In this document: piece after piece, positions 24,909-34,904 of the stretch
Position numbering within the stretch: position 1 is the first letter of the stretch
How the letters are laid out: each line of letters opens with the position of its first letter
Source: Spinacia oleracea
Taxonomy: Eukaryota > Streptophyta > Magnoliopsida > Caryophyllales > Amaranthaceae
NCBI RefSeq assembly: GCF_020520425.1
Contig: NC_079488.1
Location: 88,455,285-88,519,284, forward strand
DNA: 64,000 nt
Direction of reading: 5' to 3'
The notes under the pieces: model-generated
The model's input: the letters and a program-made list of their open reading frames with translations, nothing else
Told to the model about the DNA's origin: nothing
Database searches by the model: none
Made by a program: the position numbers and the translations under genes

Positions 24909-24990
24909 TCTCTTTATTGATTGAAACAATAAAGGCGTATGTGGTATAATTTCCTGAGTGAGTACTTGGTAAAAGAAGGCTATAAGATAT

Positions 24991-25842
24991 GGGGCAGGAC
25001 TTTCACAGAATTTTTAATAATTCAATGTTTCAAGTCGTAGGACGTAGGGTATTTCAAGTTTAGCATTCAAATGTACATAATCGAGGTATAATTAATCATG
25101 AATTCAAAACGGCTCCCTAATAGGTTGGATTGTAAAAAATTAAGTCATTTGGTACACACATAATTTTTCATACTTTAGTTGGATTTTGAGTTTTTTACAT
25201 TTTGTCAAAACAATTTATTAAACTCGTAAAAATCCAAATTTCGTAAACTTTGTAAAAACGGACTGAAAATAATCATTACACACTTTCATTTGGCCCTATA
25301 TCTTGTTATCAATAATGTATTATGTCATCTTCAAAGTATGTCATCTTCAAAGTTCAAATACCAACTTTTTAAATGGTTTCCATTTTCAATATCTTAGTGT
25401 GTAAGATTTGACTATTTCACGTTTAAATGAAGGGAATTTCCTTAAATATGGTCCCATTAAACCGTGAATCCGTGATATATTTCCCTCAAACAACAAGATC
25501 AATCCCATACTTAACAAGGAAGTTGTCTTAAGTACATGCAGTTGTCATTTCATGTGTCCTTCACTCCCTCCCAATTAATTGCAAGTTAGTATCCGTCTTC
25601 ATCATGTCCACTAGTCCAGCCGTCCCTCCTATATTCGTCTTCCAATTACGAATATTTTTTTGGTACGTTTTTTTTGTCCTGAAATACTAAACTCAGGCCC
25701 GGTCCTGATATTTTATGGGTCCGGGTGAATCATAAGAACAAGGCCTCTTATATTGTTATAATATATAGAGTACATTACATATACTAACTAGGTAAGATGC
25801 TATGTTTCCTTCATTTTTTTTTAATAATTCAAAGTGAATAGT
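24991..25842. other. Unclassified intergenic DNA
   Basis: AT-rich, with a 16-bp direct duplication (tatgtcatcttcaaag) near 25,320-25,350 and a short phrase near 25,695 (aggcccggtcctgat) often seen in plant repeats. No gene or element ends were identified. Confidence 0.4.
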
Positions 25843-25843
25843 A

Positions 25844-26116
25844 CTCCATCTGTATTTTAAAAAAAGATACATTTTCCTTAAACGACTGTATTTTAAAAAG
25901 AGACACACTTTCCTTTTTTAACATATTTTGATCCTCTCTTCCACTATGTTAATATTTCTCTTTTTCTTGTAGTCCTCACACTTACTCACATCATCTTTTT
26001 ACTATAATAAATAATTCACACAATACCCCACTTTCATCTTATTTTAAGACATTCAACTCACTATCCTAAAAGTATGTGCCGATCAAATTATATTTCTTTT
26101 CAAAATACGGAGGGGG
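25844..26116. mobile_element. Stowaway MITE (273 bp)
   Basis: The ends ctccatctgtattttaaaa and ttttcaaaatacggaggggg are inverted relatives. They are flanked by TA at 25842-25843 and 26117-26118. A second, internal copy of the left-end wording lies at about 25,885. Confidence 0.75.
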
Positions 26117-26469
26117 TATATGTATTTTAAATAGAGTGTAAACCCAAAATATTTTTGAAAATAGAAATAATATTATGTGCTACGTATTCCCTAAGAATCA
26201 TTTTCCATAAATACAAAATACACTCCATATAAATTTTAAAAAATCAAGAAGCAATTATATTGGAGATTTAGAGTCACTAAGAAAATCACCTAAAAAATCA
26301 AAGACAAAACAACTCTTCTTATCAAGTTATCGACAAAAGAAGCACATGTTATACTAGTAATTCTCGTAAGACCAATATATAGTAATACACTGTTAAGAAG
26401 GAAGATAAAAACAAAAACAAAAAAAACAGTTGGTAAATGAATACAATTATACAAGACAAATTATACTAC

Positions 26470-27264
26470 GGGTCGTGATAGAGAATAGAATTCTCTTTAA
26501 TTTGGATATAAATTATACACTTATAGTTACATTAAGTGTAAGAACTATGACTAATAAGAACAATAATTAGAACAAGCTTATCTGTAACAATGTCGTGGCG
26601 TGACACCAATCACTGCCCTAAAGTCGAATTTGCCCCGCTAAGTACACGCGGACTCGTAGCAACCGACCCCCAGGGATACACGACTCCAATCCTTCGGTGT
26701 ACGACGAAGAACTAGATTGAGAACACCCTTAAGCAATGCCCAGAACAATGGTGGTTTTGTGTTTTCATTTCGGAGAAGAGGAAGATATTATTTTTCTGTG
26801 TGTATTTATCTGGAAGGGAATGTCGTGTTTTATAGCCAAAACGGTTAAGCTAAAAACGGAAGCACAATCAATTAGTCCTTGATTGATTCCGTAACTGAAG
26901 CAATAAATCGGAATAATATCTTTGACGGAAATCAAATCGTCAAAGAAAATCAATTAACCGTTACGTCAATCTTGCAAAGATTACGTGACCAAAAATAATA
27001 ACGGTTAAGAAAAAGGAGCCCCATCCACACCCGCGAACGCACCGCGCCACTGCCCTCGCCCGGCCCAGCGCGCGTGTGGTTACTAGTCCCACCTCTCTAG
27101 TCTTCTAACAAATCATTAAAGGGTAGTGGGATATTTAAATAAGGAAGCATGTGGGTTTTTTATCAATGTGGAACAATTGAGTTTTTATTCTTTTGAAGCA
27201 TCACTTGAAGAGGAAAACTCCAACATTAAGTATTCTAATATAATTAGGATTAATATTTGTAACA
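26470..27264 (-). repeat. Probable solo LTR of a Copia-type element
   Basis: Read on the minus strand this begins TGTTACAAATATTAATCC and contains a GC-rich block (27,020-27,080) and a leader-like region (26,600-26,730), the layout of the other Copia LTRs in this window. No internal element sequence adjoins it. The left limit is uncertain and no target duplication could be fixed. Fossil. Confidence 0.4.
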
Positions 27265-27900
27265 CTATAAATATGAACAATATACTCCAATTCAGGGAGT
27301 TTTTGCAATATCCAACAGAATGCTAAACAATATGGAATAATGCTCCTCTTAAAATTTAATGGGCTACAAGCCACAGACTATGCAAATGAAAATATTCATT
27401 GCAGGATTACGCTAGCTGTACTGTAAGTATGCAATTCCTTAACTTGCATATTAGAATTAATTATATACTTTTGTATGTTAATGTAAAATACAAAATCATG
27501 TCCTTTATCATATATTGTTTCATGGAACAACTTAATTAACTAACACTAGTTAAATTGGTGGGGAACTCACCTTATGACTTATCTCTATCATATAAAAGAA
27601 CAGCTGAGGTTAATATAGTAAATTAACTTTTCGTGTCCCCAAATTAAATGTCCAAAATACCCTCCTCATCTACACAGCTCATTCAATCTGAGGAGCGTAC
27701 ATTCAACCCTTCCTCCCCGTTTTCCTCCCGTTTTCTCTCTCCTTGGATCTTCTTCGTCTTCCTCAAATCCTCTCATCCCGAATAGAATCGTCTACCCTTC
27801 CTTCGTTCATTCCCATCCTCTCTAGCCCTAAAAAAAACCCCAAATTTCGAAAACCCTCCCCGCAGCAAAACCTCAATCCCAAACTCTAACCCTAAATCAA

Positions 27901-28084
27901 TGTCGATCAGCTTGAGAAAAGCCACCACTCGGCTACCTTCCAAAGTAAACCGAGTTCTATATGTTCGAAATCTTCCCTTCAACATCACCAGCGAAGAGAT
28001 GTACGACATCACCAGCGAAGAGAAGTACAGAGCAATTCGCCAAATTCAACATCACCAGAGAAGAGAAGTACGACATAGGTGAAT
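27901..28084 (+). pseudogene. SF3B6-like: Captured first exon of SF3b14/p14 splicing factor gene
   Basis: The ATG-started reading frame gives [33 protein letters not shown] and DI. This is the N-terminus and RNP2 strand of the U2 snRNP SF3b 14-kDa subunit (SF3B6/p14), an RRM protein of about 125 aa that contacts the branch-point adenosine. A pyrimidine-rich leader upstream (27,690-27,890) looks like its native 5' UTR. After DI the normal FGKYGAIRQI wording is replaced by short direct repeats of atcaccagcgaagag(a), and the frame ends after 60 codons, so only about a quarter of the RRM remains. It lies just inside the Helitron 5' end. Confidence 0.85.
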
Positions 28085-29085
28085 AATAGTATATGAAATT
28101 CTTGATTGCTTGGGTATTTTGTAAATTAGGTTGAATTGGTTTGTTAATATGTGATTTGTTGAAATGTCTTTGTTTCATTTTGACTAATCCCAATTTCTGG
28201 AAATTTGCTGATTAGTCTTTGATTTCCCTGCATTTTGGGAGTTTAATTTCTTCAGTAGAAGTTACCTGCTCAAATTTCAGCCTTCCTATTTTCCTCCTAA
28301 GTGAATTAGCGATTTCGATTGCTATGATTTGATATTTTAATTTCGCTGCAATTTCAATTTGTTTGATCGTAATAATTTTGCTAATTTTGGCTATTTTTCA
28401 TGACAATTTATGCGTCTTTTGCCGTTGAAAATTTTCAAAATAGTTATTTGGAATAATTAGGTTGAGATGATTGTCACGAGTTTATCTTTGAAGCTATCAA
28501 TCATGGACTAAAATCGTGAAATGCTGTTTCTTAATTTGATTCCAGACTTAATAATCATAGACATCCAAGACTTATGATAATTTTTTCTGTATTTTGAGGC
28601 TTATGGAATGCTGTAAATCTTTAGAGTGTATCCATGACTTCTTTTTTTCAGAGTTGAAGAATGATCTGGGTTGTCTTCGCATAATTGAATTTTTGATTGA
28701 ATTTTGGGGATTACTTTCCAGGTTCGTTCTTTTTCTTTATATTGTTTTCAATTTATGATTTTTTTTAATTGATTTGAACTACTACTCTTGAATCTCTCCA
28801 AAAAACCCGATTTCAAAACCCTAATTTTACGTTTCCGTCACTAAATTCTCTCAATTTTGATGTTTCAGGTGTTTCGTTCGACCATTCAGATAAAGAGCTT
28901 TTCTGCCTGGTGAAGTGGTATTCTTCTTTTACTCCGCCCTGTAAATTCATACTTTAGTGTGCTTCAATTTTAATTTCTCGACTTTTGCTTTCTCGGTTCG
29001 AATTTTTATTTTTATTTCATATTGTAATTTGTTTGATTTTGGTCTGACAATGGAGTTTTTTTATGTAACAGGCGAATATGCCGGC

Positions 29086-30890
29086 GAAATTGAACCAGTG
29101 TAAGCTTGATGCTCGCCGTGAACAATGCCTTTCGCAAGGTACTGCATTCATTTTCTTTTCTATTTTTAATATTTTACAGTTCTGTATTTTTCATGCAAAA
29201 AGTAAATTGGAATCTTGCATCCACTAATTATCTAGAGCTTGCTCTCTTTTTTTCTTTCACAATGAATTTCCTGGGCCCTTTGATTGTATTGGCATATCTT
29301 TCAATTTATTGTGACTGTCAGGAAGACGTAGAATAACCTTGGTTATTATGGGTGCTTCATATGTAACCATATCTAACTTGGATGTTGGATAACCTTTATT
29401 TTTGGTTGTTTCTGGTTGGTAGTCTTTGCGATGATCAGTTGGAAAGTGTATATATGCCTGCTTGCTATGGTTGTTTTATTATTAATGAAACTTGCAAGTG
29501 TCCTGTTTATTTCAGTTCCCAAATGGACAGTTCGTTAAGTTAACAAACGATTACAATGTAATATGATTTGTTTATATCTCATTGTAATATTTCTTTACTT
29601 TGTGTGGTAGTATTACAATGCAATATGATCTGTTTGCAGATTGTTTCTATTGGTGAGACAATGGAATCGTTCATGGAGCTTCAGACTTTTGAAGATAGGA
29701 TTTTGAGGAAATTGGCATACTCACATGTATGGAATTCCTGGTAATGTCCATCCTCAGTCTACTCTTCTCGCAGTGTTTGTTGGATGCACTTTATTAAAAC
29801 TGTCCAGGCTTCAACAAAGTAGGAAGTCTATGAACCACCAAACATCTAAATAGACCCAGTTATAGGTAGCCAGACTAGATGGAGGGGGGAGGGAATGTGT
29901 TCTTGCAGGTAAGACTAACTTAACTTCTAGATCATTTTCTTAGCCAAAGCCAAATGGGCATAAAATCCTTGAGATAACTGGAACACAAAGACCATTACAA
30001 TGCCTGAGAATTTGGGAAACTTCCAGGATTTAAAATATGATCCAAATTTGTTGTTTTATGAAATTTTTGGAATTTAATGGATAAATATGAGTTCTTATTT
30101 TCGTCAAACATGGAGTAATCTGATCTGGGGTTTGTAGTAATTTGATTTTTGGATGATTGATTGGCTTATTGGATGGTTCTTAGCTCGCGTACTTTTCAAG
30201 AAATCCGATATAGATTCTAGAACTATAACTCTATGAATGAAACACTGATTTTGAATTTATAATTCTTTTCTTGCATCATACATGTCTTATACCACATTGC
30301 TGAAATTTCTGTATGCTACCATGTTAAACCGCGTACTTCATAGAAATATGATGTCGCCAGAATACTGCAGCTGTTAAGACTCTATTTCTGCAATGCAGTT
30401 CATTTCATTTAACAGAATTGCCGAATCTTTTTACAAAAAAGCATAACACAATCAGAATATTTACCTTGCAGTCACTAACAGCTGTTGTTTATTCTGATGA
30501 AACAGAGAGCAGGTTGCGTAGGTTGTACTATGGCTATCATGAAGAATGTTTTAAGGTATCTTCCGGTGAGTTTCTATTGCTTCAACTGTTGTAGGAGCTT
30601 ACAACTCCAATGTAATACAGGTGAAGTTTATTAAAAGTTTGTAAACTAGAATTATGAGTTTGCACTTAGGCTGAGACTACTTTGTTTCTCCAACAACAGA
30701 TTTACATTGATGCAACCAGTGTGTCTGATAATCTGATAATCTATAAACCAGTTTGTCTGTTATTAAGGTATTGACTAATTTAAACCTGGTCCATTTGACA
30801 GTGTATCAGATCTCCTTGATTTTATTAGTCCTGATCATGATCCTAAGGGCGGAGATGCTCAGAAGAAACATAGGTGTTCAAAGGTATCTG
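29086..30890 (+). pseudogene. Exon-like fragments of an unrecognised host gene in the Helitron
   Basis: Blocks bounded by plausible splice signals read as protein: MPAKLNQCKLDARREQ (about 29,078-29,138), VSIGETMESFMELQTFED and on to SHVWNSW (29,640-29,742), ESRLRRLYYGYHEECFKV (30,505-30,560) and SPDHDPKGGDAQKKH (30,830-30,875). I do not recognise the source gene. The blocks keep one orientation and are separated by intron-like AT-rich sequence, so genomic capture is likely. No continuous product is evident. Confidence 0.45.
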
Positions 30891-31219
30891 TTCTGTCGTT
30901 ATAACTATGTCGAATGACTTAACTTACTCTTTCTGATTAGATTTGTGCATTATAATTACTTATGTGTCTGTAGACTGACTTCACATAGTTCTTAAATGCA
31001 CTATGCGATATTCGTGTAGTTAGATATTACTCCCCCTTTTAATTTTATTTTGCACATAAACAATCGAGTTTATCACCTGTATATTGTATCACCTGTATAT
31101 TTCCATAACGCTATATTGTTTATTTTCTTTGTTATGTATGATGATTTTACCCTAATGCATCTCCAAGCCTTTGTCTATCTGTCTACCACCCTTTCTAACA
31201 TTTCCAACTTACTGGACAG

Positions 31220-31626
31220 GGATTCTTTTATGAAGCATTTTATGGAGAAATGAGCTTGAACGAGGATCACTTCAAACGGATAGAAGCAGCGGCAACAAAA
31301 GGAGGAACTCAAGAAATCTTACCATGAGCTTGAAGGGGTCTTCTCCACCCAAGAAATCAAGAACTCGAGTTCAATCGAAGAAAACTCTTACTGCATCAAT
31401 GGCTTCAAAGGCAATTTCCTACAAAGAAGTTGCCATGTCACCCCCATGAACTATCTTCAAGCCTGTGTAGCAGAAGGAAGAAGTAACTAATGCAGAAGAA
31501 ATCCAGAAAGTTCCTGAAACTTCTTACAAAGTAGTCAGTCCAGTAGGACTGAAGGTAACAGGCATACCAGGCTTCAACACACCAGTCTCAACACGTCCTA
31601 CATGCACAGTTCCAATACCTCCAATC
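31220..31626 (+). pseudogene. Captured 3'-gene fragment, possibly from a TSS/CLU-related gene
   Basis: Reading frames give GFFYEAFYGEMSLNEDHFKR at the start and, after a frame change, SPPKKSRTRVQSKKT and SMASKAISYKEVAMSPP. The phrase SKAISYKEVA(L)APPGT is, from memory, typical of the C-terminal part of plant TSS/CLU-related tetratricopeptide proteins, so that origin is inferred with low certainty. In-frame stops interrupt it. It lies about 250 bases inside the Helitron 3' terminus. Confidence 0.4.
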
Positions 31627-31880
31627 TAATAACCTTAATTTTTTAATATGAACTTTGTGAACATATTTTTATCTAATTTTATATTTAGTGGTTGTAATAC
31701 AATTTAAACTTTTTATATAATCCGCACGTATCGCTTCCTTCTATTTTAAGTTTTTTGTCATATAAGGTTACGAGTATGGTATGACCCCCTATCGCAAAAT
31801 ATGAACTTTGCGAATGATTTAGTGCTTAATATTTGTAAAATTCTGAACGCACCGCACGCATCGCGTGCATAAAATACTAG

Positions 31881-32041
31881 TAAATTACATAGTCGAGCCT
31901 AATCAACAGACTAATACTTAGAAGTGGCTCAAACATAGACGATTGTGTTCATCTTACCTAATTAAACAAATCAAACAACTTAATAATTATAATTCTAATT
32001 TCTCAGCGGACATGCGCAACGCATGCGTGCCTCTAACTAGT
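31881..32041 (+). mobile_element. Second Helitron 3' terminus
   Basis: The hairpin CATGCG-caa-CGCATG (about 32,012-32,026) is followed by a short spacer and CTAG at 32,038-32,041, then T. It lies 161 bases beyond the first Helitron 3' end, with no separate 5' end in between. Confidence 0.6.
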
Positions 32042-32538
32042 ACAATTCCTCTGTTCATTAAATATTATACCATTTTGCTACTCACACTAAGATTATGGCC
32101 ATTTTTTCTGAATTATACGTAAGAAAAATTATAGTCATGTGGAGTCATGTTAGATTCGTATGGATATATATATTTACTAAATATCAATTTTGTTTTAATA
32201 CTTGATACTTAAATAATTTAAGATATTAAAAGTCAAATGAATACGTTAGATGAGTAAAAATCAACCATGATACGATATTTAAGGAAAATAAGAACTTAGC
32301 AAGAGTAGGCCCCCAGTGGGAGGGAGTATTGAAGTGTTGACCGCAAAAATGTTTCCACTCAGCCCATGCAGAAAAGGCGTCATTAACTATGGCTGGCTGA
32401 CTGGTGATGTCATCAATCAATCTTACTCTTTCAAGTTCCCATACCGCAAAATGTAATAAGCAAGTAGCAACTGCCAACTTTGAATCTATCTAAAAAACAA
32501 CTGCCAACTTAATTGCATAAATGCAACTTTTATGCCTC

Positions 32539-32546
32539 TATAAATA
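32539..32546 (+). promoter_or_regulatory. TATA box of the small CxxC-protein gene
   Basis: tataaata lies 208 bases upstream of the ATG at 32,755. The expected transcription start is near 32,572, which gives a leader of about 180 bases that is AC-rich like many plant 5' UTRs. Confidence 0.6.
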
Positions 32547-32754
32547 CTCTACTCCAATTCCGTGTGTCTCATAACATCTTCAACAACAACTATTACTAGT
32601 AGCAAACCCAATTAATATTTCATCCCAACCAACAAACCTTCCCCTGCTTTTACAATATCATCAAAAAAAGAAAGAAGCTAACATAACTAAAGCAGCACAA
32701 ATAAAAGTACAGATTAGTTGTACTACCTTTTGAAGAAAATAAGCGAGAAAGAAA

Positions 32755-32961
32755 ATGGTGTGTTTTTGCTTCCTAGTAGATCAAAAGCGTCAAGTAAGGA
32801 AATCAAAACCAGCTGCGGGGACGTGTTCACGGTGCGGTGGCGGTGCTAGCGTTGCCGATATGAAGACAGCCACTAGGTTTTGTCATGTCCCCTTTTACTG
32901 GAAGTCTTGGAGAGCTATTATGTGTACCTTTTGTGGATCAATCCTCAAGTCTTACCATTGA
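32755..32961 (+). CDS. Conserved small plant protein with two CxxC motifs (68 aa)
   Basis: A compact intronless gene. MVCFCFLVDQKR starts the protein, CSRCGGG lies near residue 24, the stretch ATRFCHVPFYWKSWRAIMC follows, and CTFCGSILKSY ends it. The two CxxC pairs about 30 residues apart suggest a small zinc ribbon. I recognise this as a family conserved in flowering plants with no established function. An upstream TATA box and leader and a T-rich 3' flank (from 32,970) support a real transcription unit. The length equals that of family members as I recall them. An MVCFC start could in principle be lipidated, but that is speculation. Confidence 0.85.
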   Translation: MVCFCFLVDQKRQVRKSKPAAGTCSRCGGGASVADMKTATRFCHVPFYWKSWRAIMCTFCGSILKSYH

Positions 32962-33214
32962 AATTCTAATTTTTTTTTTTTTTTTTATACTTATCTCTTG
33001 TAACATGGATTCGTTATATATAATAATAAAAAACATTCTTTTTATTTCATCTTCTCCCTTTTTATGGATTTTTTTTTTTTAATTCCTCCGTATTTCTTTT
33101 GAGATTTTTGTAGCTGTTTTAATAGGGGAACTTGATCCAGGCTTTTGGGCAGCTTTTACGCTAGTTTGGGGACTATATTTGTGCGCGTAATTTAGTGTTC
33201 CATGTATGACGTAT

Positions 33215-33260
33215 CTACTCTCTCTGTCCCTTTTTATTTTCACACTAATTTTTGAATTCT
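33215..33260. mobile_element. Stowaway tip fragment
   Basis: ctctctctgtccctttttattttcacac resembles a Stowaway left terminus. No matching right end is found nearby. Confidence 0.3.
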
Positions 33261-33565
33261 GGCAATGCTCCGGATTATTACGCGAATAACAATTAATTAT
33301 TATAAGTTTTAATAAAATTATGTTTGAATTTCTTTTCACTAGATTATTTTTCAGTATATTAGTATTAATTTTGCAAACATAACATGTAAGATATCATCAA
33401 AAGTCTTGCACGCACAAGGTGTGCGATAAATTTATTGTACATCAAGATAACTTCTACACAGTTTTTTGTAACTTTTACCTAGTTTTGTGTAAATATGTTT
33501 TGATTCACTTTTACTCCGTATATTATTAAAAAAAAATTGATAGATAAACATTTTGAAAGTTAAAA

Positions 33566-34198
33566 GCAAAATTTGAAAAACATAATCCAATATTTGACCG
33601 TTCTTCTAAAAACTATATCTTCTTTGAGTAACTCTGGAATAATCCAAGCTTTGGATTTTATCTTCCATAAACAATCCTTAACCGATTGGTGACCAACAAA
33701 ATAGGTAAATATGACACGTGTCTCTCTTTAGTTGGTCTAATTCCTTTAATTTTAATTTAACCACAAAATCCTTTTAATTTCTAAAAATTTATAATTATTT
33801 ATGGAAGATAAACCTCAAAACTTGTATTAATCCAGAATTACTCAAAGATGATACTGATTTTTGAAGAGCGGTCAAATCACTACAAGAATTTGTATCTTTA
33901 ACGACAACCTAATTACGACGGGTCAAAAATCCCGTCGCAAAAGCCTTTTGCGACGGGGCTAACAACCAAACAATGACGGGAATAACCGTCGCAAATGTCT
34001 TTTACGACAGGTTTACGACAGATTTACGACGGATTTACGATGGGATTTTCTATTAACGACGGCCCCCTTTTATGACGGGTTCGCGACAGGAAATCCCGTC
34101 GTTAATCAACGATTATTGGCCTTTCGCGACGGGATTTCCCGTCGTTAATAGTACAATTTCTTGTAGTGAATGTTGGATTATTTTTTACAAATTTTCCG
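33566..34198. mobile_element. Mutator-like MITE (middle member of the nest)
   Basis: Inverted repeats of about 95 bases share taatccaa(c/t)atttgaccg and gagtaa(c/t)tctgga wording on both arms. The imperfect target duplication is agttaaaa/agttagaa (33558-33565 and 34199-34206). Its right arm is interrupted by the CACTA MITE. Layout and wording recall the longer element at 12,235. Confidence 0.7.
33878..34168. mobile_element. CACTA-type MITE (291 bp, innermost)
   Basis: The termini CACTACAAGAA and TTCTTGTAGTG are perfect inverted repeats. Flanking AAT (33875-33877 and 34169-34171) is the 3-bp target duplication expected for CACTA elements. The body has cgacggg/cccgtcg subterminal repeats. Confidence 0.9.
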
Positions 34199-34387
34199 AG
34201 TTAGAATGATTAATTTTATACATTACTATTGATTTTGGAGAAATATTTTTATTAAAATGACAATTTTTTTTACTAAAAGCTACAATTTTACATATATAAA
34301 GGTAACTTTTAAGCATTTTGACTCAACTTTTAATCCGGTGTACGATATTTATTGTACATCACTTGTAAATAAGAATTTGTGAAATAT

Positions 34388-34530
34388 CATAGCTTAATTG
34401 GATAATGTTCTTGTGTTAAAGTGGAGGTCGTGGTTTCAAATCTTCTGCAAATCATCTATCTCATTTGTAAATGAAAGTGGCATAGATTGATAGCATGGAT
34501 TTACGGATTGAGGGAGAGCACGAGACATTT
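34388..34530 (+). mobile_element. tRNA-derived SINE-like fragment
   Basis: Box A-like tagcttaattggataat is followed about 35 bases later by box B-like ggtcgtggtttcaaatc. This is the polymerase III promoter layout of plant SINEs. The tail is not clear. Confidence 0.4.
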
Positions 34531-34552
34531 ATAGAAACTCCATATATAATAT

Positions 34553-34901
34553 AGATATTTCATTTTCGATGTCCCTTTTTAATTTTTACTTTTGAGATAT
34601 TTCTTTTACGACTCGGATTATATTGTAACATACGTAACTCTAATATTCTGTCCAAAATCGTGTCAAGTGATTATTTTAATTCAATCAAGTTTATTGAGGC
34701 ATTGAAACTCTCTCACTTTTCCTATTGGGAATTAAATCTTTCATACTTGCCCAACGTAATATTTTTATAAAAGTAAAAGTATTATTAAAACATAATTTAT
34801 ATTATATTGGTCAAATAAAAAAAGAATGGTTATCCGCATTAATTATTTGTTAAATCACGTACATGACACCAAACGTAAAGATTAAAAAGGGACGGAGGGA
34901 G
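34553..34901. mobile_element. Stowaway-like MITE
   Basis: The inverted arms gtccctttttaatttttac and gtaaagattaaaaagggac are about 300 bases apart, with a cggagggag right tip. The left tip is degraded, so its limit is approximate. Confidence 0.55.
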
Positions 34902-34904
34902 TGA

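Larger units (their letters stand above)
16900..24990 (+). mobile_element. Ty1/Copia retrotransposon relic split by a CACTA-type element
   Basis: Fossil. Parts recognised in order are a gag zinc knuckle (CYQCGGKGHW, near 17,055), the GAG-pre-integrase and integrase region (WNDRLGHPG near 17,880; DASSRW near 18,145), and reverse transcriptase (near 19,330-19,780, with DVVTAYLHGPLEND). The reverse-transcriptase wording resumes after the inserted element at 24,909 and stops near 24,990. LTRs are not identifiable. The element is broken in many places and old; the inserted transposon is younger than the Copia copy. Confidence 0.85.
27582..31880 (+). mobile_element. Helitron carrying captured gene fragments (4.3 kb)
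   Basis: The 5' end TCTCTATCATATAAAAGAAC follows an A. The 3' end has the hairpin GCACGC-atc-GCGTGC (about 31,853-31,867), a short A/T-rich spacer and CTAG (31877-31880), followed by T. Insertion between A and T without target duplication, a 5' TC and a hairpin plus CTAG are the hallmarks of Helitrons. No RepHel protein is encoded, so it is non-autonomous. The interior contains exon-like pieces of at least two host genes separated by intron-like sequence. Confidence 0.85.
33398..34381. mobile_element. MITE family A (outer member of a three-level nest)
   Basis: The tips caaaagtcttgcacgcacaa and ...aataagaatttgtg, and the internal gtgtacaataaatttattgtac-type palindromes, match the uninterrupted 326-bp copy at 44,370-44,695 in inverse orientation. 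A target duplication agatatcat/aaatatcat (33389-33397 and 34382-34390, 8 of 9 matching) indicates a Mutator-type mechanism. It is split by the element at 33,566-34,198. Confidence 0.75.

Noticed and set aside
27773-28193. Minus-strand frames over the SF3b14 fragment
   Set aside because: Antisense to the recognisable SF3b14 coding sequence.
34388-34460. Possible tRNA gene
   Set aside because: Only A- and B-box-like segments are present, without a foldable cloverleaf; more consistent with a SINE head.
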